Part shown: positions 1 to 11,181 of the stretch, one piece after another
Layout of the letters: each line of letters opens with the position of its first letter
Numbering within the stretch: position 1 is the stretch's first letter
Source: Leptodontidium sp. MPI-SDFR-AT-0119
Taxonomy: Eukaryota > Ascomycota > Leotiomycetes > Helotiales > Leptodontidiaceae
Assembly: GCA_020726505.1 (NCBI GenBank)
Contig: JAHLEZ010000039.1
Location: 310,001 to 374,000, forward strand
DNA length: 64,000 nucleotides
Direction of reading: 5' to 3'
Notes under the pieces: model-generated
What the model was told of the DNA's origin: nothing
Seen by the model: only the letters and a program-made list of their open reading frames with translations
The model's database searches: none
Made by a program: the position numbers and the translations under genes

Positions 1-635
1 TAGTGGAGGCTGAAAGAGTGGATTTAGGGGGAGGGTCAAGTCGCAACGCCACATCCAATCGAGCCCCCTTCGCTACACCAGACGGCAAAGTCTCAGCTGG
101 AAAAGTCTCCGGATCATTTTCTGATTTCCCTAAGAGAAGACTGCAATTACTTGTTCCGGAAACAGGGACCGTATCGCTCGTTCGGTTTCTTTAGTCTAGA
201 GAGGGTTATAATAATGAAACATGTGATGATACCGACACAGGTAACCCTTCTTTTTGGAAAGAAAACACTCTCCAACTAGTTCAATAGGGTAGTATCACGA
301 ATAGCAAACACTTACAGACCCTTTTCGTGAATCTGAGACGTATCGACAAACAGGTTCTCCAAACATTGCAAAGTGACGCTGCCAGGTGACACACTGGCCC
401 CTGGATCTATTCCACTCCTGTCACTTGTGGGACGGCAATCCAACTTTCTAAAGTCCTTCTCTTGACGAAGAATCTGGGGCCCAAGTCGCCACCAGCCAAA
501 ACTGGTAATGCTGTAGAAGCAATTCAAGCAATCAACGTTCCGTCATTGTTCCATTGGATAATATTCCTTTGAAGACAATTTACTGTTGGAGTGTGCTCCA
601 CAACGATAGAGGGCTGAGAAGTTCTGGACTCATTC
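1..635. other. Left edge, no supported gene
   Basis: Short open frames exist on both strands, but none starts with a good ATG context, shows codon bias or resembles a known family. The frame at 3-194 opens with GTG. It could include the 3' end of a gene lying outside the window. Confidence 0.5.
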
Positions 636-740
636 GTGTTTGTTTATTCGAATATAGATAGAAGTGTTTCCGCAGACTTTCTTAGTCTATATACATTTCT
701 CCAAGGCTTACGATCTCATTCAAAAGTCAATCGGAGCACC

Positions 741-1500
741 ATGTGCTCCTCCTACACTGCGCCACCATCATTCACATACACTAAGAAATCAGCCTCTTCA
801 AAAGTCAAAGGCGTCTCATTTTCCTCCGTTCGAACAATGGCATCAACTCTCTCAACAACATTCACACACTCCTCCACCTTTCCTCAAGAATTTGGTTTCT
901 ACCGCACCCGGACTTCTGATCTTCTAGTGGCACTCTCATCCAACGATCCATTCCCCCTCTATTACATATCCACTTATGACGGTTCCCGCAGCAGCCAGCC
1001 CAACACAACGCTCTACAACGGCCCCAAAAGGAAGATCTATCCAACTCTTGCGACAGCACAATTCAATGGCTGGTCCGGCAGCCCTCAGATCACTCTCGGT
1101 TTGACAGAGTACGGCGCTGCGCCAACCGAGAATCTCCAAAGTGAGGGATCCTTCAACAGAATGCACTTTTTCTCCCTGTACTTGCCTCTATGTGGTGCAA
1201 GAGAGAGGTTCGAATGGAGGAGCAGCGGAGGAAAGGAGGTTCAGGGGTTTGGGACATGCGTCTGGGATGAAGTTGTTGAGAGTGAAGACTAACGAGATTG
1301 TGGCGGTGTATGCGAGAGTTTCGTGTGCGGTGAAGAAGAGGGGGAAGATAAAGTTTCTGACGGGAGAAGGCAGGAAGGGAGATGAACTAGGGAATGGGTT
1401 TGAGTTGGTGGCTGTTATGTCTTTAGTGTCGATTCTAGAAGTCGAGAGAAGGAATGGTGAGATTGGCGGTGTGCCGCAGTTGCTGTATTTTAAGTCTTAA
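741..1500 (+). pseudogene. Tubby-C-like (LURP-type) fungal protein, frameshifted
   Basis: This looks like the common fungal family with a tubby-C/LURP-like beta-barrel, whose role is unknown. The first frame gives family landmarks such as TRTSDLLVALSS, PLYYISTYDG, LYNGPKRKIYPTLATAQF and RERFEWRSSGGKEVQ, then ends at 1290. The expected continuation (GHASGMKLLRV, NEIVAVYARV, GFELVAVMSLVSILEVERR) lies one frame over and ends at 1500. Removing one G from the GGGG run at 1244-1247 would join them. The break is therefore a real single-base insertion or a homopolymer sequencing error. The ATG at 741 is chosen because residues before it do not look like family sequence; an ATG at 636 is also open. 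Full length would be about 250 aa, normal for the family. Confidence 0.6.
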
Positions 1501-2166
1501 TGTCCATGTACGTCGAAGGCTGGAAGTTGGATGTGAATAGAGGCAAATATCCCGAATTTGATGGTGCTTTGATGTTTTTATGGAATCTTGTATAATCAAA
1601 TTTTCACATCTTGCGAATCTCTAATCATAGGTGTCCACACAACAGGACTATCAGAAGTTTCGGACACAATATCCCGAATTTTTTTCCACCCATGTTACTG
1701 GATTAATTCTGTGGGGGTACTAGCTAATAAATATATATTATTGAGTGGAATCCAGCGACTAGTACTTGACTCAACGGAAACTTGGAGCGGCATTGTGTGC
1801 TGTAATTGATGCCATGGGAGTCGCTCGGCTCTCCGAGGTTGACAAAACTCCCATATCAATTTCGGACTTCGCAAAAAAAAGGCCTCGAGCAGGTAGCTCT
1901 TACAATAGAAAATGAGCAGCTCATTACTCCCAATGGCAATCAGCATGAGTTGACGGCCCTGCGAAATGAGCTGGGTGATAGGTTGGAGTTAAGATCTCGT
2001 AGTTGACTACAATCTGACCATCACCAAACAGTGAATTTCGCAGCCAGAATCCCCTCATGTCGACATATAATTCCACAAGAACTCGCAGCTAACCGTACAG
2101 GGCTTCAATGTTTTGACGGTTTTATGGATCAAATGCGTCCCAAACACATCTTAAGACTAAGCCTGC
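1501..2166. other. Intergenic, nothing recognised
   Basis: Only short frames without family resemblance occur here. The open frame at 2031-2237 is mostly antisense to the tail of the dehydrogenase relic. Confidence 0.5.
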
Positions 2167-3150
2167 TCATGCTCCAACATGCAAAATGTATCCACCATCC
2201 ACAGCAACTGTTTGGCCATTCAAGTATTGATTCGTAGCAACAAAAGGACTGCTCCGGCCATATCTTAATCCTTACCCAGCCTGTGAGCAAGAACTTTCTC
2301 ATATTTCTCTTTCTCGATGTGGCTCTTTTGATCAGCACCGCTTTCACCAGCAGTCATCTCACTTGGGAAGACACCTGGAGCAATGCTATTCACTCTGATC
2401 TTCAGCCCATTGCTTGCGATCTCTAATGCAAGGAACTTGGTGAGGTAGATGGCAGCAGCCTTGCTGCCAAAGTGGTGTTAGGAGGATTGAACAATACCGG
2501 AGATGGAGGAGATGTTGATGACAGTGCTGGAGGGGTAGGAAAGCGACGGTCATGAAGAAGAGCTGGGGGACGTTGGTGCGGTCGTGTTGACCCAGTCGTC
2601 GAATGTTGAACCCTCTGCATCAAACAGATTCTTCTTCATCTCTTCCACGGCATTGGCTTCAGCTTATTGGGTATTTCCTGCGATGCCAGCATTGTTGATG
2701 AGAATTTCGAGACCCTTCTCCTGAGATACAAACTCCTTGACTAGCTTAGCGATCTCGCTTTTAGATGTAATGTCTGCGATGATCGGGATAATCTCTCTAG
2801 CGATGTTTTGTCTGTGAGACTTGACGACATTCTTGAGCTTCTTTTTGGTCCATTTGACGATGTAAACCTTAGCTCTGTTGATGGCAAGTGCTTGCGTAGC
2901 TATAAGCCTAATGCCGCTGCCTCTATCAGTGACCAGAGCAATCTGCCGTTTCAGCAAACGGCTAGACTAATGCAATGTCAACAAGGGGATATTTCTCCGA
3001 TCTTACCTTGCCCGTGACATAAAACACTTCACTGAGGAGAAAGTTGTTGTTTGATTGCGATATTTTGCTTATTGTGGTCAAAACTTTTTGTTGTGTTTGT
3101 GAGAGACGTTTTGCTAATGAGGGAGAAGGTGAAGATGAAGGAGTCGACAT
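2167..3150 (-). pseudogene. Decayed short-chain dehydrogenase/reductase (SDR)
   Basis: Reading leftwards, an N-terminal exon starts at 3150 and an intron (donor after the VTGK-like end, acceptor near 2970) precedes a Rossmann domain. Recognisable SDR blocks are the cofactor loop, ILINNAGIAGN, INISSISGIV, SKAAAIYLTKFLALEIAS, LKIRVNSIAPGVF and a VDGGYILHVGA-like end recoverable in shifted frames. The gene is dead. A TAA follows NNAGIAGNTQ where CAA is expected, and at least two frameshifts and further stops occur. The TGxxxGIG loop reads TDRGSGIRL, and the catalytic tyrosine of YxxxK is missing. Many residues look like G to R/D or E to K changes, which are G-to-A transitions and suggest RIP. 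Intact relatives are NAD(P)-dependent oxidoreductases of about 300 aa. Confidence 0.8.
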
Positions 3151-4135
3151 TGAGGAAGGGGTGTTGGCTAAAGAACAAATATGAGGTACAGAACGTGACG
3201 TCAGACACTGTTTAAATCAAAGAAAGGAAATATAATAAAGACATCGGGCGCGGCCCTTAGATGATAGTATCTGGAGAAATTGGAGTTTTAGATACACACT
3301 GTTCAACTTTTCCGGTTTCAGGACTGTACCCCCAGGATCCAAGGCCTGTTACTATCATACTTTGGGACTTGGAATGGTAGCCTTTGTTTAGGCACAAGAC
3401 GCCTTGGCGATAATTAACAAATGAAAGGTTCATACTAATGACGATTGATGCTTTCCATTATTGACGGTCCTGGATCTTCAGAGAAGACGTCAGTGATTTT
3501 AGCTTAGTCTAGCCCCAGAATCCCTGGTAAAACCTCGGAAGCTTTCAAGTGATATGGAGCATATGAGAAGCATACTGTCTTTCTTGCCGGCGATTGGTCC
3601 AGTGCAGGAAAACATGCAACTGTAAAAATTGTGCATAACAATAACTTGTTATTGATTATAGAGAAATATGTGACATAAACTTCAAATTATACGCACATGA
3701 GTCCCAAGATCTCCAACTCGTCGGTACTTGGTCATAGCTCCTCCTACCTAATGTACTTTAATCTTTTAACTGCTCTTCGGTCCCCCAACGTGAGTAACTT
3801 GATTTTCTCATTACCACTTTTACCTTAATCGGCCCATGGGAGCTGCCGAAGGATCCATTCTGCTCATGGCCTCCGTTGCAATGGATCCTGTTTGGGGCCG
3901 GATTTGTGTCCTTCGCGGACTTCGTACATATAATTGAAAGCGTATTGATTCATTAAACGATTCCCTTTCCAAAACTGCAACAACATGACTATCAAAACAT
4001 GACAAACAGTAAGGCTAGTAAGTCACCCAACCAAGACCAACGCCAACAGAAGTTCAGCCGATCACCCCGGCCAAACTGTCTCCACATTCTTAACAACCAC
4101 TCCTTTCTTGCAGTATCTCTACTAAACTGAGCAAT
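3151..4135. other. Intergenic, nothing recognised
   Basis: About 1 kb between a dead dehydrogenase and an unknown gene. The small minus-strand frame at 3820-4005 has no family features and is not called. Confidence 0.5.
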
Positions 4136-5346
4136 TCAAATGTCCTGTCCTTCTTCAACCAATTGGGAGTTCCAATGCGAAGAAGAGTCGTACGCCGGAA
4201 GCGACCCGAGCTCGTTTACAACAGCAGTTTTTCTCGTTTCAATGACCAAAACAGTCATCAAGCCCGCCATTATGATGTCAAGTCTCAACTGCGCGTGAGC
4301 ATCATTGCACACAAACTGTGGTGGTGTCTTCCCATCAGCATGAAAGTAGACTACCGCGAGGTTACTTTCGGTGTAATGAGGGTCTCGATATTGGCCGTTT
4401 TCGTCGGTGACAGGAGGTTTCACCTATCAGATGTGAGCAACACTGCCAAGTCATAATGTTGGAGACTTACTTTGACTAGACCTTGGACATTTGCATCGAA
4501 TCCTTTCCAGCCTTCGACAATATAGAAAGCTTCCGCAATGCCATGCTCGCCCCCTGACTCCCACCACAACCCATATGCATCGCCTAGACGCCCGAGCGTA
4601 TTTCTGTCGCCCCATGAAAGCTTTAACGTGTTCCCTTGACCGTTGTGAGCTACCTCCGATACGGCCTGCCCAGACAGTACTTTCTTCCACACGGGTATAG
4701 ATTCCATCACGAGTTTTGATACTCTCCAATTGCCCGGCTTCACCAAATCTAGGGATGGTTCAATGTCCGATGTGCAGACATCGTACCAAATCTGCGTAAT
4801 TCAGCTTCTTAGATATCCTTCGACAGAGGTAAAGATTTAGGAATAACTTACCCCTTTTACAGGATCGCGTCTTTTGATGGCAAGTTCATTGAATTCCTGA
4901 GCAGATCGAATGCTCGGCTGCGCGGTGACAGCATACAATGGCTGCCGGTCGGCGGGACCCATATGGAATCGTTCAGTAATAGGGGAAACGTGTGTCATTG
5001 TTTGCCGGAATATCCATATGACGAGGACAGCCGAGAAGTCCATGCTCGTGTCCTGGAAGTCGTCATTGTAGCTTGGGGGAAGATCTCCTGCCGTGCTGGA
5101 AGAAGCGTGACGCTCATTTCCAATAGTTTCGCGATACAAGGACCCTGCAAGAGCAAAGAAATAATTAAGATCTCGAGTGCTGCTTGTAGGTAGCCCAGCT
5201 ATTGCGTACTTCCCTGGCGTCGGAGCTGCGGCTTGGATAGGTTTGTAGGCCTGTGGTGGGGTGAAAGTGAGAGCATATTCACCGGTTCTGCTGGTTGCGC
5301 TGTCGATTGGCACCTGCGATTTCTTTTCTACCTTTCGAATGGGCAT
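4136..5346 (-). CDS. Conserved-looking fungal protein of unknown function
   Basis: Three exons read leftwards: 5346-4852, 4791-4471 and 4423-4136, joined by two short GTAAGT introns that keep frame, giving 367 aa. I do not recognise the function. The first ~100 residues are low-complexity, with Pro/Ser/Thr and an acidic patch. The middle and C-terminal part looks like a folded domain rich in Trp and Gly, with KPGNWRVSKLVMESIPVW, LGRLGDAYGLWWESGGEHG, GWKGFDANVQGLVK and PQFVCNDAHAQLRLDIIMAG. A hydrophobic stretch near residues 115-125 (FSAVLVIWIF) is too short to be a sure membrane helix. No signal peptide is evident. The ATG at 5346 is the first in frame and sits before a basic start. Confidence 0.7.
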
Positions 5347-6006
5347 TTTCTAGTCTGTTGTATCCTATAGCTGTGTGGTTAAAGAAAATTGACGTCTGGT
5401 TTGGAGGGCGGCCCGGGGTTCTCCGTAAGTTTTAAGCCTCGCTGCCAACAGTCGACTCGTTTTGCTTCTTCTCCTGTCGCCCAATAATCTCTACTGGGGA
5501 TGGTGTCCAATTAAGGCATGCCAAGGAATCAGTTTCTTCGGCTTCTAATCAGTGCTCGACTTTTCAGCCGCAGGGTTCAGCTGGGCGTCCAACCACGGCA
5601 GCCATTCGATTAAGTGCAGTTTCTGTCGGTTACACGAATGTGACTGTTGTATCAAGCCTATCATTAACCTCGCAATTCAGATAGTTTTATTGTTGTGGCG
5701 CTTTGTGAACCTTACGTCCTCAGCGACGGAAGCCACACTTTCTCCTATCCTTGAAACGTAACAATGACATCGCCCCAGTAGTGCGGCTAACGCCGTGGCG
5801 GCTCAATATTTCCACATATTCACTTTAGCTTCCATGATGTATGCTTCAAATATCGTGTGGCTCAAAAATGTCTCTGGTAGCCGTCGAATAGAAAAGGCTG
5901 TGTCCCGCTGATCCATTGATGGTATTCTCCATATATAGACAGCTTCGCATATCTTGCCACTCGAGAACTGCTACACTTTCGACCCTCTGACGACGACTTG
6001 AACACA
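5347..6006. other. Divergent intergenic region, probable shared promoter
   Basis: Lies between divergently transcribed genes starting at 5346 (minus) and 6007 (plus). No ORF of note apart from shadows. It holds the TATA-like site listed separately. Confidence 0.5.
5932..5938 (+). promoter_or_regulatory. TATA-like box
   Basis: TATATAG about 70 bp upstream of the ATG at 6007, a plausible core promoter position for the downstream gene. Single sequence match only. Confidence 0.35.
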
Positions 6007-9000
6007 ATGGATGCTCGAGAAGTAAAAGTTATCGATACAAGTGGCAGAAATGGTCAGCCGGGACCAGAAGCTTGGACCAAAAAGCCAGCAGAAGGTAAAC
6101 AACTTCTATGCTACGTCGTCAATTTATTCTAACACTTTTTTTTTTTTAAAGCTCCGTATGGACAGGTTGGCGAAAGTGGTGGATCCGCAGGCGCTCCTAC
6201 TGCTGGACAGCCAGGCTCGGATATCCGCATTCGACTTGCATATTCGAATAACGAGACAGGATTTGTTCAAGTCGCAGGGGAAGGGCCGCATACTGGACAA
6301 TTGTGGAAGATCGCGAGAGACGAAAAGCTGCGCTTGAATGCAAAAGGTGGCGATGGTGGCGCGGGCGGTAGAGGAGAGGATGGCCAAGCTGGCGGGCGAG
6401 GAAGAGATGGCAGAGATGCGACCCGACACCGAAATGGAGAGGACGGTTGGAATGGGGCTCGGGGTGGCGAGTGAGCATAATATCCTTCGGGTCTCATCAC
6501 ACGCTGACATTGTATGAATAGTGGAGGGTACGGCTCCAATGGTGCGGACGGTGCTCCAGCAGGAAATGTTCTCATCACCGTTGCTGAAGATGACACGGAC
6601 CTTCTCATTCCTCTCGAGTATGATGTTCGTGGGGGTGCCGGCGGTGTGAGCGGGCAACATGGCGAACCTGGAGATGGAGGCGTTGGGGGAAGAGGTGGAT
6701 CGCCACACGCCTGGACAGAAAGGCATGGTGACAGAGTCGCTGCTTATACCAGGCCGGGAGGTAACAATGGGACCAATGGCTCACCAGGAACAAGACCATC
6801 GACATTTCTGAGCGGGGGCAAAGCGTAAGTGCTCGTCGTAGTCTTTTCTTCGTTGCTCGTTGCTGATTATCCCAGGGGGCCACAGGGCAGCATCCAAATT
6901 AAAGTTGTTCGAGGAGATTTGTCAGAAGCTACCTACCCAAGCCCATATTCTCTCCAGGTTGTCAAATTTGACATCATCGATGAGAATGAGGACGGCATCA
7001 ATGAACCTGGGGAGCACGTTTATGCTCACAACATTCGGGTCCGAAATTCTGGAGGTATGCCATCGCCCGAGACACGGTCCATACATCTCCTCATTCAGGG
7101 AACGCAGTTCTTGGAGCCTATCACCTCGGAACCTGTCGAGCTGCCCCGATCCATTCAGCCTGGCCAGGAAGTGGATGTCCCGGGAGTGTTAAGAGCTCTC
7201 ATCAGGAATGAGTGGTCGGAGAAGCCTGTGGGATCGGTTTTGAACCATTTCGACAATATCCAGCTCCTTGCAATTTTCCATGAGCGTCTGAACCGACCGA
7301 TCCCCAACTTCTGCGGCCTTACCCAGATCTTGATTCGCTATCCCATCAGGCTGGATCCTCCGACGTATCTTGATTGTGTTGCCAAAGGGGACAGAGTTCG
7401 ATTTAAATGGGTGGTATGTGGCCTTTCCTGCCCATCAGATTGTAGAATTGGTAGCCGATATTAACGAACTGCTGTAGGTTCATAATGACTCCAAGAAGTC
7501 GTACGGCGTCGAAGGGCTTTTGAAAAGAGTAACCGCCACCAAACTATCAGACCCAGCTCGATTTTTCACGCTTACGCATGCTGCCGAAGACAAGCCAGGC
7601 GAAGCCACGGACGAGCTGCCCGAGATAGAGCCTAACAGCATGATTACCATAGACCAAGACTTCAGCGTAGACGAGAGGACGTTGGAGTTCAGTGAAGGAT
7701 TCCTCACTCTTGAGCTGATGCTTTCGGACCCGGTTACTGGCAAATTGCGTTCCGTCCAGAAACACCAGATGCATATGCAAATCTCCGGCGTCTACAGTTT
7801 GAGTCCCAATCCAAGTTACCTGCTTGTCGTCAATTCCAAGACCCCGAACCACGCCATCCATCAAATCATCGCTCTCATTCGTCATCGTCTTCATACGTAT
7901 CTGGATATTTTCAATCTCAGTCTCACGGGCTCCTACGACAGTCCAGTAACCAACGAGAACGTACTCAAGTCTTACGCAGGCAGGAGCGTTATCATATTCG
8001 GCAATAACTTCCCATATTTTAATCAAGGTAGCAAAGATCCCTGGTCACTTCTTGATCCCTGGCATACCGGCCTACTGGTTAAGGGCGGCACCAGTGTTCT
8101 ATTTGCCGCAGTATCGAACTTGGAGGGCCTCAAGACGTGGGCGAAGGATGCGACATTCCCTGCTCATGACTTCACTGCTGGCGCACAGTCTTTCAATGAT
8201 GAAAATGTCGGCAAACTTGTGACCCAACTGCGAAAGACCGACTCAAAGGCTGTTTCTAGCAACATGGTTGTTCACCGCTTTGCTGTCAAGAAGGGATTGT
8301 TCAGGTCTGTCCAATCGACAGTCGACTCGGCAGCAGACTCAGCGGCCAAGAAGCTCAACAAGAATCTGCCTCTTCGCCGCTTCATAGCCGTTTCCGACAC
8401 GGAAGCGTTGAAGGTGGCCGAAAAGACGGGAGGGGTTATTGTCTGCGAAGGAGTGCCAAAGACTTCGAAGATGATAGCATCGATCGGATTCTTCCCGCAA
8501 TCAATATTGGGTACAAACAACATCTCAGACTACGACATGTATTTTGTCATCTCCTGTCTGCCATTTGCGGTGAAGGCACGCATGTTTTGGAATATGATTG
8601 GAAAGTCTGATGCTTCCGGGGTCGCTTGTAGTACGCTCTATACAGGAATTGAGACACTGTATCACGCGCCTCCAGATGAAGCATCTGGTCAATCCAAGGT
8701 GGACGACAAGGTAAGAATGATCTTAATGTCGAAATCGTGTTTGGATATTTGACTTACAATCTCAGATCCTGCAAGCCCTTTGCATCTCTCTACAATTAGA
8801 CATCTCCTCCGAACTCTATCGCTTCTCAGCTACGAGACCACGATTCCCAGATCCACTCAATCTATCGGAAAAGATCAGTCAACTACCTTTGTTCAGCCAA
8901 TTCTTCGATACGGCACCTAAGACAGCCCAAGTGGATGATATCGGCAAAGCTCAACTGCTTGTCTCCACGCTTGGCTCTATCCACGCCATCTCAAATCCCA

Positions 9001-9431
9001 TCGGCTTTTGGCAGACTATTAAAGGCGCCTTCGCCTTCCTGGGCAACCGCAAGGGCCAACTGACACCAGCAGCAAACGAACGAATCTTTGCAGCCATCGC
9101 CAGCACTTGCTCGGCAAATATGGCTACTACGGTTAAGGCTCACATGTTGCAGCGATCGAACCAGGTGAAGCTTGGAATTCAGGGCATTCAGGGACCGAAG
9201 AACTTTACAGCCTTTGGAACGAGAGAGCTCGCGGCCTTCGCAAACGTCCAGGTTATCAGCATGTTTGATCTCACCGAGCTGAAGCCTTTCAGTATTGCAC
9301 TCAACAGCTCGGCGCTGCAGAGTCATCAGCAGGGGTATCACGACCACCGGCATGGGACAACTATGTTGAAGGGTGAAGCGGATAAGTTGATAAATGAGAT
9401 GGTCAATCCGGCTAACAGCGAGGACGAATAA
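6007..9431 (+). CDS. Large fungal protein with collagen-like glycine-rich N-terminus, unknown function
   Basis: Six exons (6007-6094, 6152-6470, 6522-6824, 6876-7413, 7478-8710, 8766-9431) join in frame to 1048 aa. All introns are 50-65 bp with GT..AG ends. Residues ~10-270 are very glycine-rich with collagen-like spacing (GGDGGAGGRGEDGQAGG, GGAGGVSGQHGEPGDGG). From about 290 on a folded region follows, with FDIIDENEDGINEPGEHVY (resembling a bacterial-type beta-sandwich or CARDB-like segment). The central and C-terminal parts have no motif I can assign. There is no signal peptide and no membrane helix, so it is probably intracellular. A glycine-rich, beta-sandwich-containing fungal family of this size exists, but I know of no assigned reaction. 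Confidence 0.8.
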
Positions 9432-11181
9432 GTGTTCCGTTTTATTTTTCCTGCTTCTTCTCAGTGTAATCGCTATCTTGTATTTTCCAATACCCGTCGG
9501 TTCTCCTTCATAGCATGGGATTCGGGGTCCCTTTTGGTAGATATTTTCCTAGAACATTGCTTCCTAATTTGAGTGAAGGGAACGAGTAATCAGTGGCTGG
9601 AATAAAGGAGAGATTACCCAATACATATTTTATACTATGACCAAATCTAATGACTCGTTATAAATGAACTGAGACTCAAAACCTGAATTTGCATAGGAAA
9701 CTGGGAAGAATGTCGGCAATTCTCGCTTAAGCTATTGCCCCTGAATTTCCGGTAGAGCTTCGGCGGCAGGAGCCCAGGAAAGGACAGCATATCTTTCCTA
9801 CCTAGGTACTTTCGCTGACTGGATCTTGAGACGAATGAATAGTACCAAAGCCTTATTTGCATGCACTTTGCAGCTGATAAAACTTGACAAATTCTGGATG
9901 CCTCGACATATGGATACCTGAGCTTCTGTCGCGTGACCAGCAATGATTCATTGTCCTCATGGAGTGAAGACACAGTTGGGAAGGAAGAACTGTCCGATTG
10001 ATGTTAATATTTTAGTTCTTCCTGTGACACAGCAGAATCCCAATCGGCAGGCGGTCTTATGTAACAAATTTTAGACGCCAATCAAAAATCCTTCGTTTCC
10101 CTAACACTAGATAGCTTTTGCAGGAAAGATCTAGAAGAGGAATTAGATGGTTAGAAAAGTAGGTTGGAATTTACTACGGGAACCCGAGTAGTCGTCAATT
10201 CTAATGCTATTCGACTTGTTATGTTGAGTGTAAACTGGCCATTGGCCTGCTCCTCTCACGAAATGAGAAATTTTCGGGCCTACCTTTTGATCTGTTGAAT
10301 GTGATTGGATAAAACTCGCAATCTGCCCCCAGGGTGCATAAGAATGCGATGACTACTTGTCTCCGAACTCCGGTGATTGAGAGAATGAATCATTATTAAT
10401 TGAGGGCTTGTGTGGCGTGCATTGGAAATTTGCAAAAGTTAGTTCAATTCAGCCTCATCTTGGCAGGGGGAAATGTTCATCCTGTTAAGGCTACTCCATC
10501 AGCCCAGCCTAGTTCAGCCGAGGCTGAAAAAGCACGTGGAACAGAAAGCTGGGAGCCTAAACCAATTAATTCTCAAAGGAAAACTCTAAAGTTCAAAGAC
10601 TTTCTTCGAATTTAGCTTGGGTGAACGCTGTGATGCCCAGCATGGCAGAACAGAAATCTACTCAGCCTTCGGAGATAAAGTAGGAATTTACTGCGAGCTG
10701 ATTTATTGAGGCGTGTGAGGCTGGGCTTGGCAGGAGGCAAGCAAACGCCCTAAAGCTTAAAAGGGAATACAAATACCGAAAACGGAAGAATCAGGGGTAT
10801 TGTGCTTAACATGACCGCTTAGGATCTCATATCTGGGCGAGTCCCGAATGCATGCAGGACAGAGGGGGAAAATGGCGTTCAGGTTCTAATCAGTTGACCA
10901 AATCACCAGAGACGTAGTTCTAAGCACTATTGGTTTAAACGGTACTATGTCTCGATATACTTACTCAAAAGGGTCTTCTCGTGATCTTTGGCCTCACTCA
11001 CCTGCAGATGTGGCTGATCTAGATATCCGCACACGGTAACCCAAGGCAAAATACTTAATGTCGCCATGTAGGTGTATCATTTTGCTACTCAGCTCTCTTT
11101 GCTCCAACCCTCTACATTCGTTTTCTGTTCGACTCAACTCCAGTCACTCTTTTTCGTACTTGAAACACACAAGTCAAAACC
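9432..11181. other. Long intergenic region (1.75 kb)
   Basis: No convincing gene. Frames at 9647-9973 (minus) and 10400-10615 (plus) lack family features. The last ~200 bp is pyrimidine-rich, as in many fungal promoters, and leads into the vWA gene at 11182. Confidence 0.5.

Noticed and set aside
3..194. Open frame at the left edge
   Set aside because: Begins with GTG, no family features, short.
9647..9973. Minus-strand frame of 108 codons
   Set aside because: No recognisable domain; composition like non-coding DNA.
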